Positions 37,672-47,418 of a DNA stretch of 64,000 bases are shown piece after piece. Made by a program: the position numbers and the translations under genes. The stretch comes from Buttiauxella selenatireducens. GTDB taxonomy: Bacteria > Pseudomonadota > Gammaproteobacteria > Enterobacterales > Enterobacteriaceae. Positions within the stretch are counted from its first letter, which is position 1; each line of letters opens with the position of its first letter. The DNA is taken from assembly GCF_031432975.1 (NCBI RefSeq), contig NZ_CP133838.1:744001-808000 (forward strand), given 5' to 3'. The notes under the pieces are model-generated. The model had not been told where the DNA came from. It saw nothing but the letters and a program-made list of their open reading frames with translations, and made no database searches.

Positions 37672-38880
37672 ATGAATGATTACCCAGTAGTGTTGACGAT
37701 TAACTGTGGTTCTTCTTCGGTTAAGTTTTCAGTGTTAGATGCAGAAACTTGCGATGTACTTTTATCTGGAATTTGTGAAGGTATTAATACTGAGAAAGCA
37801 TTTATAACCGTCAATGATGGAGAGCCTATTATTCTGGCTCACCAGAATTATGAAGAAGCGTTATCTGCAATAGCGGCTGAACTGGAGATTCGGAATTTAA
37901 TCGATAGCGTCGCTTTTGTTGGCCACCGTATTGCCCACGGCGGATCTTTATTTAGTGAGTCAGTATTAATTACCGACGAGGTTATAGAACAAATTCGTCA
38001 GGTTTCACCTTTGGCTCCGTTACACAATTATGCCAATTTACATGGAGTGGAATCAGCGCGGCTTCGCTTCCCGGGTATTCCACAGGTCGCGGTATTCGAT
38101 ACCAGTTTCCATCAGACCCTGAAGCCTGAAGCTTATCTGTACGGTTTACCGTATCGCTACTTTGAAGAATACGGGGTGCGCCGTTATGGATTCCATGGCA
38201 CGTCGCATCGCTATGTTTCTCAGCAAGCACGCGAGTTACCCGGTCTGGAATCAGCAAACTCGGGGTTGGTGATTGCTCACTTAGGAAATGGGGCTTCGGT
38301 TTGCGCGGTGCAAAATGGCGAAAGCGTTGATACCTCGATGGGGATGACGCCGCTCGAAGGGCTGATCATGGGCACGCGTTGCGGTGATGTGGACTTTGGT
38401 GCAATGGCCTGGCTTGCCCGCCAAACTGAGCAATCAATGGATGACCTGGAACAGGTCGTCAATAAAGAATCCGGGCTATTGGGGCTTTCAGGAATATCGT
38501 CAGATTTACGTACTCTGGAAAAAGCCTGGCATAACGGCGATGTGCGTGCGCAATTAGCCATTAGAACATTTGTCCATCGAATAGCCCGAACTATAGGTGC
38601 ACATGCCGCTTCGTTAAATCGTTTTGACGGCGTTATTTTTACCGGTGGTATCGGTGAGAACTCAATACTTATTCGTCGCCTGGTGGCAGAACGTTTACGC
38701 GTTTTCGGTATTGAATTGGATATTGAGAGAAATAACCAATCTAATCGAATAGGGCAGCGAATTATTTCCAGTGACTTCTCACCCATCGTTTGTGCGGTAA
38801 TTCCAACTAACGAAGAAAAAATGATAGCGCTTGATGCCCTGCATTTAGGTAGAGAATGCCATATTGCTGAATACGCCTAA
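37672..38880 (+). CDS. tdcD: TdcD, propionate kinase
   Basis: A 402-residue acetokinase-family enzyme, the E. coli length, making ATP and propionate from propionyl phosphate. [61 protein letters not shown] and FTGGIGENS are family signatures, with catalytic Asp, His and Arg positions intact. It completes substrate-level phosphorylation from threonine after TdcE and phosphotransacetylase. The ATG at 37672 matches E. coli; an in-frame ATG at 37600 lies inside the truncated ERIC and is not used. Confidence 0.95.
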   Translation: MNDYPVVLTINCGSSSVKFSVLDAETCDVLLSGICEGINTEKAFITVNDGEPIILAHQNYEEALSAIAAELEIRNLIDSVAFVGHRIAHGGSLFSESVLITDEVIEQIRQVSPLAPLHNYANLHGVESARLRFPGIPQVAVFDTSFHQTLKPEAYLYGLPYRYFEEYGVRRYGFHGTSHRYVSQQARELPGLESANSGLVIAHLGNGASVCAVQNGESVDTSMGMTPLEGLIMGTRCGDVDFGAMAWLARQTEQSMDDLEQVVNKESGLLGLSGISSDLRTLEKAWHNGDVRAQLAIRTFVHRIARTIGAHAASLNRFDGVIFTGGIGENSILIRRLVAERLRVFGIELDIERNNQSNRIGQRIISSDFSPIVCAVIPTNEEKMIALDALHLGRECHIAEYA

Positions 38881-39008
38881 TATACCCGTCATACTTCAAG
38901 TTGCATCTTTGTTGGCTGCATTCATTCACCGGCATCACTTACTTGAGTAAGTTCAGCGGGATTCACTCACTTGCCGCCTCAATGCAACTCGAATTATTTT
39001 GGGTATAT
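38881..39008 (+). repeat. ERIC element between tdcD and tdcE
   Basis: A full-length ERIC: TACCCGTCATACTTCAAGTT on the left, core ATCACTTACTTGAGTAAGTTCAGCGGGATTCAC, and AATGCAACTCGAATTATTTTGGGTA on the right. It abuts the tdcD stop codon and ends 30 bp before tdcE. Confidence 0.93.
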
Positions 39009-39038
39009 ATTAATAATGTGCTTTAAAGGAATGAAGTA

Positions 39039-41333
39039 ATGAATGTGGATATTGATATTACCAACGATAATTATTCCCATGCCTGGCAACAATTTTCAGG
39101 CGACGAATGGAAAAAGACCATTAATGTTCGGGATTTTATTCAGCAGAACTATACCCCGTATGAAGGTGATGAATCATTCTTAGCGGGAGCTACGCCGGCG
39201 ACCACCGCGCTGTGGGAAAAAGTGATGGATGGCATTCGCATCGAAAATGCCACTCACGCACCCGTCGATTTCGATACCAATATTGCCACGACGATTACTG
39301 CACATGCCCCCGGTTATATCGTTAAAGAGCATGAAAAAATCGTAGGCTTACAAACCGACAAGCCGCTGAAACGCGCCTTACATCCGTATGGCGGCATCAA
39401 CATGATCAAAAGCTCGTTTGAAGCCTATGGTCGTGAAATGGACCCTGATTTCGAATACCAGTTTACTTCGCTGCGCAAGACGCATAATCAAGGCGTCTTT
39501 GATGTTTACTCACCGGATATTTTGCGTTGCCGCAAATCGGGCGTATTGACCGGCTTGCCTGATGGTTATGGACGTGGCCGCATTATTGGCGACTATCGCC
39601 GCGTGGCGCTGTATGGCATCGCGTATTTAGTGAGGGAGCGTGAATTGCAGTTTGCTGACCTACAGAATCAGCTCGAGCGGGGTGAAAAGCTTGAGGATGT
39701 CATCCGCCTACGTGAGGAGTTATCGGAGCATCGCCGTGCCTTGCTGCAAATTCAGGAGATGGCGGCAAATTACGGCTTTGATATTTCGCGGCCGGCGAGC
39801 AATGCACAGGAAGCATTACAGTGGCTCTATTTTGCCTACCTGGCCGCAGTGAAATCGCAAAATGGCGGAGCGATGTCACTGGGACGCACGACCACCTTTA
39901 TCGATATTTATATCGAACGCGATCTCAAAGCGGGCTTGTTGACAGAGCTTGAGGCGCAAGAGTTAGTCGATCATTTCATCATGAAGATCCGTATGGTGCG
40001 TTTCCTGCGCACACCGGAATTTGACTCACTGTTCTCAGGCGATCCAATTTGGGCGACTGAAGTTATTGGCGGTATGGGGCTTGATGGACGTACGCTGGTC
40101 ACCAAAAATGCGTATCGTTATTTGAACACTCTCTACACCATGGGGCCTGCGCCAGAACCTAATCTGACTATCTTGTGGTCTGAAGCGTTACCGAAGCCAT
40201 TCAAAGTCTATGCGGCCAAAGTTTCTATTGAAACCTCGTCATTACAGTACGAAAACGACGACCTGATGCGTTGTGATTTTGACAGTGATGACTACGCCAT
40301 TGCCTGCTGCGTCAGCCCAATGGTAATAGGTAAACAGATGCAGTTCTTTGGGGCGCGTGCCAACCTGGCAAAAACCCTGCTGTATTGCATCAACGGCGGT
40401 ATGGATGAAAAGCTAAAAATCCAGGTTGGGCCGAAAATGCCGATGCTTCTGGACGATGTGCTGGACTATGACAAGGTGATGAGCAGTCTGGATCACTTTA
40501 TGGACTGGCTGGCCACGCAATACGTGACTGCGCTTAATCTCATCCATTACATGCATGACAAATATAGCTACGAAGCGTCGCTGATGGCGCTGCACGACAG
40601 GGATGTTTATCGCACCATGGCGTGTGGGATTGCCGGTTTGTCAGTCGCGGTGGATTCGCTTTCCGCCATTAAGTACGCCACGGTGAAACCGGTGCGTGAC
40701 CATAGCGGCCTGGCGGTTGATTTCGTGATTGAAGGTGAATACCCGCAATACGGTAATAATGACGATCGTGTTGATGCCATAGCCTGCGATCTGGTTGAGC
40801 GCTTTATGAAGAAGATCCAGGCGCTGCCAACGTATCGCAACGCGGTGCCGACGCAATCGATCCTGACGATCACTTCAAACGTTGTTTATGGACAGAAAAC
40901 CGGAAACACACCGGATGGTCGTCGCGGCGGAACGCCATTTGCTCCTGGCGCGAACCCTATGCACGGAAGGGATCGTAAAGGTGCCGTTGCGTCATTAACC
41001 TCCGTGGCTAAACTTCCGTTTAGCTATGCGAAGGACGGCATCTCTTATACCTTCTCAATTGTGCCAGCGGCACTGGGGCGAGATGATGCGGTACGCCAAT
41101 TAAACCTGGTGGGCCTGCTGGATGGTTATTTCCATCATGATGTGAAAACCGAGGGTGGGCAGCATCTGAACGTGAACGTGATGAACCGCGAAATGCTGAT
41201 GGATGCCATTGAACACCCGGAAAATTATCCGACGTTAACCATTCGTGTTTCCGGTTACGCGGTGCGCTTTAATGCGTTAACGCGCGAGCAGCAGCAGGAT
41301 GTTATTTCGCGAACCTTCACACATTCGATTTAA
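39039..41333 (+). CDS. tdcE: TdcE, 2-ketobutyrate formate-lyase / pyruvate formate-lyase
   Basis: A 764-residue glycyl-radical enzyme, the E. coli TdcE length. The adjacent catalytic cysteines are in [10 protein letters not shown] (Cys423-Cys424) and the radical glycine in [13 protein letters not shown] (Gly739). It splits 2-oxobutyrate or pyruvate with CoA into propionyl- or acetyl-CoA plus formate, anaerobically. No activating enzyme is encoded here, so a PflA elsewhere is needed. It is the last tdc gene at this locus: tdcF and tdcG, which follow in E. coli, are absent. Confidence 0.95.
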   Translation: MNVDIDITNDNYSHAWQQFSGDEWKKTINVRDFIQQNYTPYEGDESFLAGATPATTALWEKVMDGIRIENATHAPVDFDTNIATTITAHAPGYIVKEHEKIVGLQTDKPLKRALHPYGGINMIKSSFEAYGREMDPDFEYQFTSLRKTHNQGVFDVYSPDILRCRKSGVLTGLPDGYGRGRIIGDYRRVALYGIAYLVRERELQFADLQNQLERGEKLEDVIRLREELSEHRRALLQIQEMAANYGFDISRPASNAQEALQWLYFAYLAAVKSQNGGAMSLGRTTTFIDIYIERDLKAGLLTELEAQELVDHFIMKIRMVRFLRTPEFDSLFSGDPIWATEVIGGMGLDGRTLVTKNAYRYLNTLYTMGPAPEPNLTILWSEALPKPFKVYAAKVSIETSSLQYENDDLMRCDFDSDDYAIACCVSPMVIGKQMQFFGARANLAKTLLYCINGGMDEKLKIQVGPKMPMLLDDVLDYDKVMSSLDHFMDWLATQYVTALNLIHYMHDKYSYEASLMALHDRDVYRTMACGIAGLSVAVDSLSAIKYATVKPVRDHSGLAVDFVIEGEYPQYGNNDDRVDAIACDLVERFMKKIQALPTYRNAVPTQSILTITSNVVYGQKTGNTPDGRRGGTPFAPGANPMHGRDRKGAVASLTSVAKLPFSYAKDGISYTFSIVPAALGRDDAVRQLNLVGLLDGYFHHDVKTEGGQHLNVNVMNREMLMDAIEHPENYPTLTIRVSGYAVRFNALTREQQQDVISRTFTHSI

Positions 41334-41373
41334 TTTCTCGTCCTGAAATTAACGAAATTTGTGTTCCACTTTA

Positions 41374-41396
41374 AAGCCCGCCTTGTGCGGGCTTTT
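41374..41396 (+). terminator. Terminator after tdcE
   Basis: The stem AAGCCCGC/GCGGGCTT (41374-41381 and 41387-41394) with loop CTTGT is followed by TTTT in total. It is nearly identical to the fbaA terminator 7.8 kb upstream. Confidence 0.88.
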
Positions 41397-41511
41397 GCAT
41401 TCTTTGATCATTTTTGTGACAAAGTTGGCATATTCTGTTGTTTTGTTTACGCTTTAAAGTCTCTGATGTGCCTTTTGGGCGCGGAATTTTGGTAATCACA
41501 AGGTAGAGTGA

Positions 41512-42374
41512 ATGGAAGATCTCAACGTAGTAGACAGTATTAATAATGCCGGAGGCTGGTTGGTGCGCAACCAGGCGTTACTGCTGAGCTATGCGGTCAA
41601 CATTGTGGCGGCGATTGCGATTATTATCGTCGGGATGATCGTGGCCCGTATCGTGTCCAACGCCATCAACCGTGTGATGGTAGCGCGTAATATTGACGCC
41701 ACTGTGGCTGATTTCCTTTCTGCTCTGGTGCGTTACGGCATTATCGCCTTCACATTAATTGCCGCATTGGGACGCGTGGGCGTACAAACGGCGTCAGTCA
41801 TTGCCGTTCTGGGTGCCGCGGGCTTGGCCATCGGTCTGGCGCTACAAGGTTCGCTCTCTAACCTGGCAGCAGGCGTACTGCTTGTCACCTTCCGTCCATT
41901 CCGTGCCGGGGAATATGTCGATCTCGGGGAATTGCGGGCTCGGTACTTAATGTGCAGATCTTCTCCACCACGTTACGCACCCTGGATGGCAAAATTGTCG
42001 TCGTGCCAAACGGGAAAATTATCGCCGGTAATATTATTAACTTCTCCCGCGAACCGATGCGCCGTAACGAATTTATCATCGGCGTGGCATACGATTCGGA
42101 TATCGACAAGGTTAAGCAGATTTTAACCGACATCATCACCAGCGATGAGCGTGTACTGAAAGACCGCGAAATTACGGTACGACTCAATGAACTGGGGCCG
42201 TCATCCATTAACTTTGTGGTGCGCGCCTGGAGCAACAGCGCTGATTTGCAGGATGTCTATTGGGATGTGCTGGAACGTATCAAAAAAGCGCTGGATGCCA
42301 ACGATATTGGGATCCCACATCCGCAGATGGATGTGAATTTCAAACGTGTTAAACAACAGCCTGCGCAAGAGTGA
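41512..42374 (+). pseudogene. mscS: mscS, small-conductance mechanosensitive channel, with a one-base frameshift
   Basis: The first ~139 codons encode a normal MscS N-terminus: [18 protein letters not shown], the TM3 pore helix [27 protein letters not shown] and [13 protein letters not shown]. Then the frame shifts. From about 41930 the other frame continues the protein ([17 protein letters not shown] by adding one base, then [20 protein letters not shown] ... [10 protein letters not shown]) to a stop at 42374. The fault is a missing G in the run GGGG at 41926-41929, where GGGGG restores a 287-residue MscS. The uncorrected frame stops at 42126. It may be a true inactivating mutation or a homopolymer sequencing error; the rest of the gene is under no sign of decay. 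It encodes the osmotic-downshock safety valve of the inner membrane. Confidence 0.88.
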
Positions 42375-42379
42375 TTTTT

Positions 42380-42409
42380 CAGGGCCAGTTTCGGCTGGCC
42401 CTGGTTTTA
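42380..42409 (+). terminator. Terminator after mscS
   Basis: A perfect 9-bp stem CAGGGCCAG/CTGGCCCTG (42380-42388 and 42395-42403) is followed by GTTTTA, six bases after the mscS stop. Confidence 0.85.
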
Positions 42410-42508
42410 TTAGCAATACTTATAAACCATTAAAATTATCCATTTCCTCTAATAATTTTTCCCCACTACACTCTTCTCAAATCGCTAAATATTGAAGAGT
42501 GAATCATC

Positions 42509-43144
42509 GTGTTATCTTATTTTTTTCAAGGTCTTACATTAGGCGCGGCATTAATTTTGCCACTTGGGCCGCAAAACGCTTTTGTCCTGAACCAGGGAAT
42601 TCGTCGCCAATACCATCTGATGATTGCCTCGCTTTGTGCAATCAGTGATTTGCTGCTGATTTGTGGTGGGATCTTTGGTGGTAGTGCGTTGCTGATGCAG
42701 TCGCCCTGGCTGTTGGCAATTGTGACCTGGGGCGGCGTGGCATTTTTGCTTTGGTACGGTTGGGGCGCACTGCGTACCGCTTTGAGTAGTAGCGTGGAAC
42801 TGGCATCAGCGGAAGTTTTGAAGCAAGGGCGCTGGAAAATTGTCGCCACAGTGCTGGCCGTTACCTGGCTTAATCCGCATGTTTATCTGGATACCTTTGT
42901 GGTGTTGGGCAGTCTTGGCGGGCAATTGGCTGATGAACCTAAACGCTGGTTTGCATTGGGGACAGTGAGTGCGTCGATCCTTTGGTTCTATGGCCTCGCA
43001 CTTCTCGCCGCCTGGCTTGCACCACGTCTGCGCACAGCTAAAGCGCAGCGCATGATTAATGGGGTTGTCGGATTGGTGATGTGGTTTATCGCATTACAGC
43101 TGGCTCACGATGGTGTTCGCCATATTTCCTCTCTGATGGGTTAA
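42509..43144 (+). CDS. argO: ArgO, arginine exporter
   Basis: A 211-residue LysE-family membrane exporter, the E. coli length, expelling arginine (and toxic canavanine). The N-terminal [25 protein letters not shown] and the central [24 protein letters not shown] are LysE/ArgO signatures; six hydrophobic segments are expected. The start is GTG at 42509, as the conserved residues begin there. In E. coli it is activated by ArgP, encoded 1.6 kb downstream here. Confidence 0.94.
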   Translation: MLSYFFQGLTLGAALILPLGPQNAFVLNQGIRRQYHLMIASLCAISDLLLICGGIFGGSALLMQSPWLLAIVTWGGVAFLLWYGWGALRTALSSSVELASAEVLKQGRWKIVATVLAVTWLNPHVYLDTFVVLGSLGGQLADEPKRWFALGTVSASILWFYGLALLAAWLAPRLRTAKAQRMINGVVGLVMWFIALQLAHDGVRHISSLMG

Positions 43145-43252
43145 TTCGCCTTAATCTGATAGACAAGTTACCATTACACGCTAAGCTTGCTGCCTGACGT
43201 CCGTGTATTCTGCGGGCGTAATGACAGTGGAATGTAGCATGGAGGAAATACA

Positions 43253-43984
43253 GTGAAGTTGAAAACCCTGGCATTAGCCGCTTTGGTGGGATTAGGTTCT
43301 TTTTCGGCAATGGCCGGAGAGCTGCCAAATGGTCCGCATATCGTGACATCCGGCACCGCAAGCGTGGATGCTGTTCCTGACATTGCCACGCTCGCTATCG
43401 AAGTCAATGTGTCTGCTAAAGATGCAGCATCGGCTAAAAAACAGGCTGATGACCGCGTTGCACAGTATCTGACCTTCTTACAGCAAAGTGGTGTCGAGAA
43501 GAAAGACATCAACGCTGCCAACCTGCGTACCCAACCAGAATATGAATATCTGAAAGACGGTAAAACACAGCTGAAAGGTTATCGTGCTGTGCGTCAGGTC
43601 GATGTCACACTCCGTAAACTCGACAAAATGAATGAGTTACTCGATGGCGCGCTCAAAGCGGGTCTTAACGAAATTCGTTCTGTATCGCTTGGCGTAGCAA
43701 ACCCTGAGCAATACAAAGATAAAGCGCGTAAAGCGGCTATCGACGATGCCAGCCGTCAGGCGAAACTGTTAGCCGAAGGCTTTAACAGCAAGTTGGGTCC
43801 GGTGTATAGCGTGCGTTATCACGTATCTAACTATCAACCCGCGCCGATGGTACGGATGATGAAAGCCGATGCAGCGCCGCCGGTTTCAGCTCAGGATACC
43901 TACGATCAGCAGACGATTCAGTTTGATGACCAGGTTGATGTGGTGTTTGAACTGGGAAGTGCTGCGGCTCCGGCTGCACAGTAA
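43253..43984 (+). CDS. yggE: YggE, periplasmic SIMPL-domain (DUF541) protein
   Basis: A 243-residue secreted protein. The signal peptide (LALAALVGLGSFSAMA) is followed by a SIMPL domain with HIVTSGTASVDAVPDIATLAIEV, DRVAQYLTFL and KGYRAVRQVDVTLRKLDKMNELLDGALKAGLNEIRSVSLGV. In E. coli it has been linked to lowered oxidative stress, but the mechanism is unknown. A GTG start at 43253 follows GGAGG at 43242-43246 (GGAGGAAATACA GTG). Confidence 0.92.
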   Translation: MKLKTLALAALVGLGSFSAMAGELPNGPHIVTSGTASVDAVPDIATLAIEVNVSAKDAASAKKQADDRVAQYLTFLQQSGVEKKDINAANLRTQPEYEYLKDGKTQLKGYRAVRQVDVTLRKLDKMNELLDGALKAGLNEIRSVSLGVANPEQYKDKARKAAIDDASRQAKLLAEGFNSKLGPVYSVRYHVSNYQPAPMVRMMKADAAPPVSAQDTYDQQTIQFDDQVDVVFELGSAAAPAAQ

Positions 43985-44000
43985 ATCATCGATATCTGGG

Positions 44001-44025
44001 GTGGATAACGCAAAAGTTTATCCAC
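44001..44025 (+). other. Hairpin after yggE
   Basis: A perfect 8-bp stem GTGGATAA/TTATCCAC lies 16 bases after the yggE stop and just before the bidirectional terminator; without a T-run of its own it may stabilise the yggE mRNA 3' end. Confidence 0.45.
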
Positions 44026-44038
44026 CCGACATAACAAA

Positions 44039-44068
44039 AAGGTCGCTATAGATGAGCGGCCTTTTTTT
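44039..44068. terminator. Bidirectional terminator between yggE and argP
   Basis: The stem AAGGTCGCT/AGCGGCCTT (one G-U pair) at 44039-44047 and 44055-44063 is followed by seven T on the plus strand and by five T on the minus strand. It serves the convergent yggE and argP genes and overlaps the argP stop codon. Confidence 0.88.
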
Positions 44069-44966
44069 ATTCAGCATCCTGTCGCAACACTTTGTGCCCA
44101 TATTCCAGCAGCGCGTCTGTGACATTACGCATCATACGGCTTTCTGGAGCAAAGCGGTGCCAATACAACATCCGGCGCTGCATAAGGCCAGGTGTCAGGT
44201 CAATCAACTCGCCGCTTTTCAGCTCTCTTTCTATTTGCAGATGCGGGATCATGCAACATGTGGTGCCCTGACGCGCTAATTGTACAAACGCTTCCGATGA
44301 GTTAACGATGTGGCACGGAACGCTACCCGGCGACAAATCGAAATTCTGCTGCAAGAACGCCTGGTGCATGTCGTCGAGATGGTCGAACGCCACGGCAGGT
44401 GCTTTCAGCAATGCGGAACGCGTGACGCCATTGGGGAAATAACGCGCCGCAAAATCTTTCGAACCGACAAACAGATAATCCAGCGCACCCAGTCTATCGA
44501 CCAGACAACTTGGTAACGGCTGTGGCTGAATGGACACCGCGCCGACCACTTCACCGCGACGCAGACGTTCCTGAGTTCGGGTTTCATCTTCAACCTGAAG
44601 GTTCAGACGAATAGGGGAGTCGGCCAGAACTGGCGCTAATGCTGGCAGCAACCAGGTTGCCAGACTGTCGGCGTTGACCGCAAGTGATAACAACAGCGGT
44701 GTGGAACCGGTTTGTTCATCGCCCAACCACTCTTCTTCAAGCAGTTCTACCTGACGCAATAATGCCAGTAACTTTTGCCCCTGCTCGGTTGGACGAGGGG
44801 GAACAGTGCGCACTAACAATGGCTGGCCGAACATATTTTCCAGTTGCTTGATTCGTTGCGAGACTGCGGATTGAGTAATACAGAGTTTTTGCGCTGCGCG
44901 CTCAAACCCTCGTTCACGAATCACGGCATCCAACGCCTGTAGCGTTCTATAGTCCGGGCGTTTCAT
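44067..44966 (-). CDS. argP: ArgP, LysR-type regulator of arginine/lysine genes
   Basis: A 299-residue LysR regulator, two residues longer than E. coli ArgP. The helix-turn-helix [37 protein letters not shown] is nearly unchanged; the effector part has [18 protein letters not shown] and [28 protein letters not shown]. It activates argO with arginine and is held inactive by lysine. It is divergent from rpiA; argO is 1 kb beyond yggE. The two extra residues are at the C-terminus. Confidence 0.95.
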   Translation of the reverse strand: MKRPDYRTLQALDAVIRERGFERAAQKLCITQSAVSQRIKQLENMFGQPLLVRTVPPRPTEQGQKLLALLRQVELLEEEWLGDEQTGSTPLLLSLAVNADSLATWLLPALAPVLADSPIRLNLQVEDETRTQERLRRGEVVGAVSIQPQPLPSCLVDRLGALDYLFVGSKDFAARYFPNGVTRSALLKAPAVAFDHLDDMHQAFLQQNFDLSPGSVPCHIVNSSEAFVQLARQGTTCCMIPHLQIERELKSGELIDLTPGLMQRRMLYWHRFAPESRMMRNVTDALLEYGHKVLRQDAE

Positions 44967-45133
44967 TGTTGTTTGCTAACTCCTATTTTTGTTATGGCTG
45001 CACTATGACATAAATTTGCCGCTGATCCAGACCAAATCAGCAAAGTTCGTCCGAGTTCTGTGCCATTCGTGGGACATTTTTTGGCTGCTTGTTCTATAAT
45101 GCGCGTCAGTTTTCACAGCACAGGCAAATAACC

Positions 45134-45793
45134 ATGACGCAGGATGAACTGAAAAAAGCAGTCGGCTGGGCAGCATTACAATACGTGCAACCAGGCACTA
45201 TCGTGGGTGTGGGTACCGGCTCAACCGCCGCACACTTTATTGATGCTCTTGGAACTATCAAACACCAGATTGAAGGTGCCGTTTCTAGCTCCGACGCTTC
45301 CACCGCCAAACTGAAAAGCCTTGGTATCACGGTTTTCGATCTCAACGAAGTCGATACGCTCGGGATCTATGTCGATGGTGCCGATGAGATCAACGGCCAG
45401 ATGCAAATGATCAAAGGCGGCGGTGCAGCACTCACCCGCGAAAAGATCATTGCGTCTGTCGCGGAAAAGTTTATTTGTATCGCAGATGCGTCCAAGCAGG
45501 TGGGTATCCTGGGCAATTTCCCATTACCTGTTGAAGTGATCCCAATGGCACGCAGTTGCGTAGCCCGTGAACTGGTTAAACTGGGCGGTCGCCCTGAATA
45601 CCGTCAGGGTGTGGTAACGGATAACGGCAACATCATTCTCGATGTTTACGGCCTCAGCATCGTTGAGCCAATCGCGCTGGAAAATGCGATTAACGGCTTG
45701 CCGGGCGTAGTGACCGTTGGGCTGTTTGCTAACCGCGGCGCTGATGTTGCGTTGATTGGTACTGCCGATGGCGTGAAAACCATTGTGAAATGA
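45134..45793 (+). CDS. rpiA: RpiA, ribose-5-phosphate isomerase A
   Basis: A 219-residue isomerase, the E. coli length, interconverting ribose-5-phosphate and ribulose-5-phosphate in the pentose phosphate pathway. The signatures [53 protein letters not shown] and FICIADASK are intact. The ATG at 45134 matches E. coli; an upstream in-frame ATG at 45089 lies in the promoter region. It is divergent from argP. Confidence 0.96.
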   Translation: MTQDELKKAVGWAALQYVQPGTIVGVGTGSTAAHFIDALGTIKHQIEGAVSSSDASTAKLKSLGITVFDLNEVDTLGIYVDGADEINGQMQMIKGGGAALTREKIIASVAEKFICIADASKQVGILGNFPLPVEVIPMARSCVARELVKLGGRPEYRQGVVTDNGNIILDVYGLSIVEPIALENAINGLPGVVTVGLFANRGADVALIGTADGVKTIVK

Positions 45794-45861
45794 TCGAGTG
45801 GGGCGTTTCATGCGCCCCATAACCACATAAAAAAAGACAAAATAATCTAACGGCAAATTTG

Positions 45862-45875
45862 GTGACATATGTCAC
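45862..45875. promoter_or_regulatory. CRP-like palindrome upstream of serA
   Basis: GTGACATATGTCAC is a perfect palindrome of the form GTGA-N6-TCAC, the CRP core, followed by A. It lies about 200 bp before the serA start codon. The site fits cAMP-CRP activation of serA reported for E. coli; Lrp sites could not be located by eye. Confidence 0.65.
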
Positions 45876-46072
45876 ATTATTACCAACTGCCTGTTATTCG
45901 TTCCTGGTTCTCTCTCCTGTTCAGTATTTTGTGCTGCCCACCGCCACTTATTCCCTTTTTGCTTAGCAGACTGCGCAATCGTTTATATTGCCCCGCCCGT
46001 AATTTTTGATATTTTGGCAGAAGGGTGTCTTATCACACAGCACAACATCAGTACTAAAAATAGGGTCGGGAA

Positions 46073-47311
46073 ATGGCAAAAGTATCACTGGATAAAGACA
46101 AGATTAAATTCCTGCTGGTGGAAGGCGTACACCAGAAAGCCGTGGATAACCTACGTGCGGCAGGCTATACCAACATCGAATACCATAAAGGTGCGCTGGA
46201 CAGCGATGCCCTGAAAGAGTCGATCCGTGATGCGCATTTCATCGGTCTGCGTTCCCGTACTAACTTAACTGAAGATGTTCTGGCAGTGGCTGAAAAGCTG
46301 GTGGCCGTGGGCTGTTTCTGTATTGGTACTAACCAGGTTGATCTGGATGCTGCCGCGACACGTGGCGTACCGGTATTTAATGCCCCGTTCTCGAACACGC
46401 GTTCTGTAGCGGAATTGGTTATTGGCCAACTGCTGTTACTGCTGCGTGGCGTTCCAGAAGCAAACGCCAAAGCACACCGTGGTGTCTGGAATAAGCTGGC
46501 GGTTGGTTCTTACGAAGCGCGCGGTAAAAAACTCGGCATTATTGGTTACGGTCATATCGGAACTCAGTTGGGTATTCTGGCTGAAGCGCTGGGGATGCAC
46601 GTCTATTTCTATGATATCGAGAACAAACTGACGCTGGGCAACGCAACCCAGGTTCAACACCTCTCTGACTTGCTCAATATGAGCGATGTGGTGAGTTTGC
46701 ATGTGCCTGAAAACGCATCGACCAAGAACATGATTGGTGCAAATGAACTGGCATTGATGAAACCGGGTGCGTTACTGATCAACTGTGCACGCGGTACGGT
46801 TGTTGATATTCCTGCTCTGTGTGATTCGCTGGCGCGTAAACATCTGGCAGGTGCAGCTATCGACGTCTTCCCAACCGAGCCTGCAACCAACAGCGATCCA
46901 TTCACTTCGCCACTGTGCGAGTTCGACAACGTGATCCTGACTCCTCACATTGGCGGTTCAACTCAGGAAGCGCAGGAAAACATCGGCCTGGAAGTGGCTG
47001 GCAAGCTGGCGAAATATTCCGACAACGGTTCTACCTTGTCTGCGGTGAACTTCCCTGAGGTTTCTTTGCCGTTACACGGCGGAAGCACCAGCCGTTTATT
47101 GCATATTCACGAAAACCGTCCGGGTATTTTGACCGCGCTGAACCAGATTTTTGCCGATCAAGGCATCAACATCGCCGCACAGTACCTGCAAACGACGCCG
47201 AAAATGGGTTATGTGGTCATTGATGTAGATGCTGAAGAAGATGTTGCTGAGGCTGCGCTGAAATCGATGAAGGCGATTCCTGGCACTATCCGCGCTCGAC
47301 TGCTTTACTAA
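46073..47311 (+). CDS. serA: SerA, D-3-phosphoglycerate dehydrogenase
   Basis: A 412-residue NAD-dependent enzyme, two residues longer than E. coli SerA, making the first committed step of serine synthesis. The Rossmann motif LGIIGYGHIGTQLGILAEALGM, catalytic Arg in NCARGTVVD, Glu in DVFPTEPA and His in TPHIGGSTQEAQ are present; a C-terminal ACT domain (LLHIHENRPGILTALNQIF) provides serine feedback inhibition. The two extra residues are near LHGGSTSRLLH. A strong hairpin follows 10 bases after the stop. Serine from SerA feeds the glycine cleavage genes further along. Confidence 0.96.
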   Translation: MAKVSLDKDKIKFLLVEGVHQKAVDNLRAAGYTNIEYHKGALDSDALKESIRDAHFIGLRSRTNLTEDVLAVAEKLVAVGCFCIGTNQVDLDAAATRGVPVFNAPFSNTRSVAELVIGQLLLLLRGVPEANAKAHRGVWNKLAVGSYEARGKKLGIIGYGHIGTQLGILAEALGMHVYFYDIENKLTLGNATQVQHLSDLLNMSDVVSLHVPENASTKNMIGANELALMKPGALLINCARGTVVDIPALCDSLARKHLAGAAIDVFPTEPATNSDPFTSPLCEFDNVILTPHIGGSTQEAQENIGLEVAGKLAKYSDNGSTLSAVNFPEVSLPLHGGSTSRLLHIHENRPGILTALNQIFADQGINIAAQYLQTTPKMGYVVIDVDAEEDVAEAALKSMKAIPGTIRARLLY

Positions 47312-47321
47312 TTTGTTGCAT

Positions 47322-47343
47322 GAGGACCCCGTTCGGGGTCCTC
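47322..47343 (+). terminator. Strong hairpin after serA
   Basis: A perfect 9-bp GC-rich stem GAGGACCCC/GGGGTCCTC (47322-47330 and 47335-47343) with loop GTTC. The following sequence (TGATAGTGTGTTT) is only moderately T-rich, so it is a likely though not classic terminator. Confidence 0.75.
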
Positions 47344-47418
47344 TGATAGTGTGTTTCCTGCATTGAATTTCCTCCCTATCCATCCGATAGTAGCGTTTTT
47401 AGCTACACGGCCAATGAC

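Noticed and set aside
41512-42374. Two overlapping short genes at the mscS position
   Set aside because: The two frames join into one full-length MscS by adding a single G in the run at 41926-41929, so it is one frameshifted gene.
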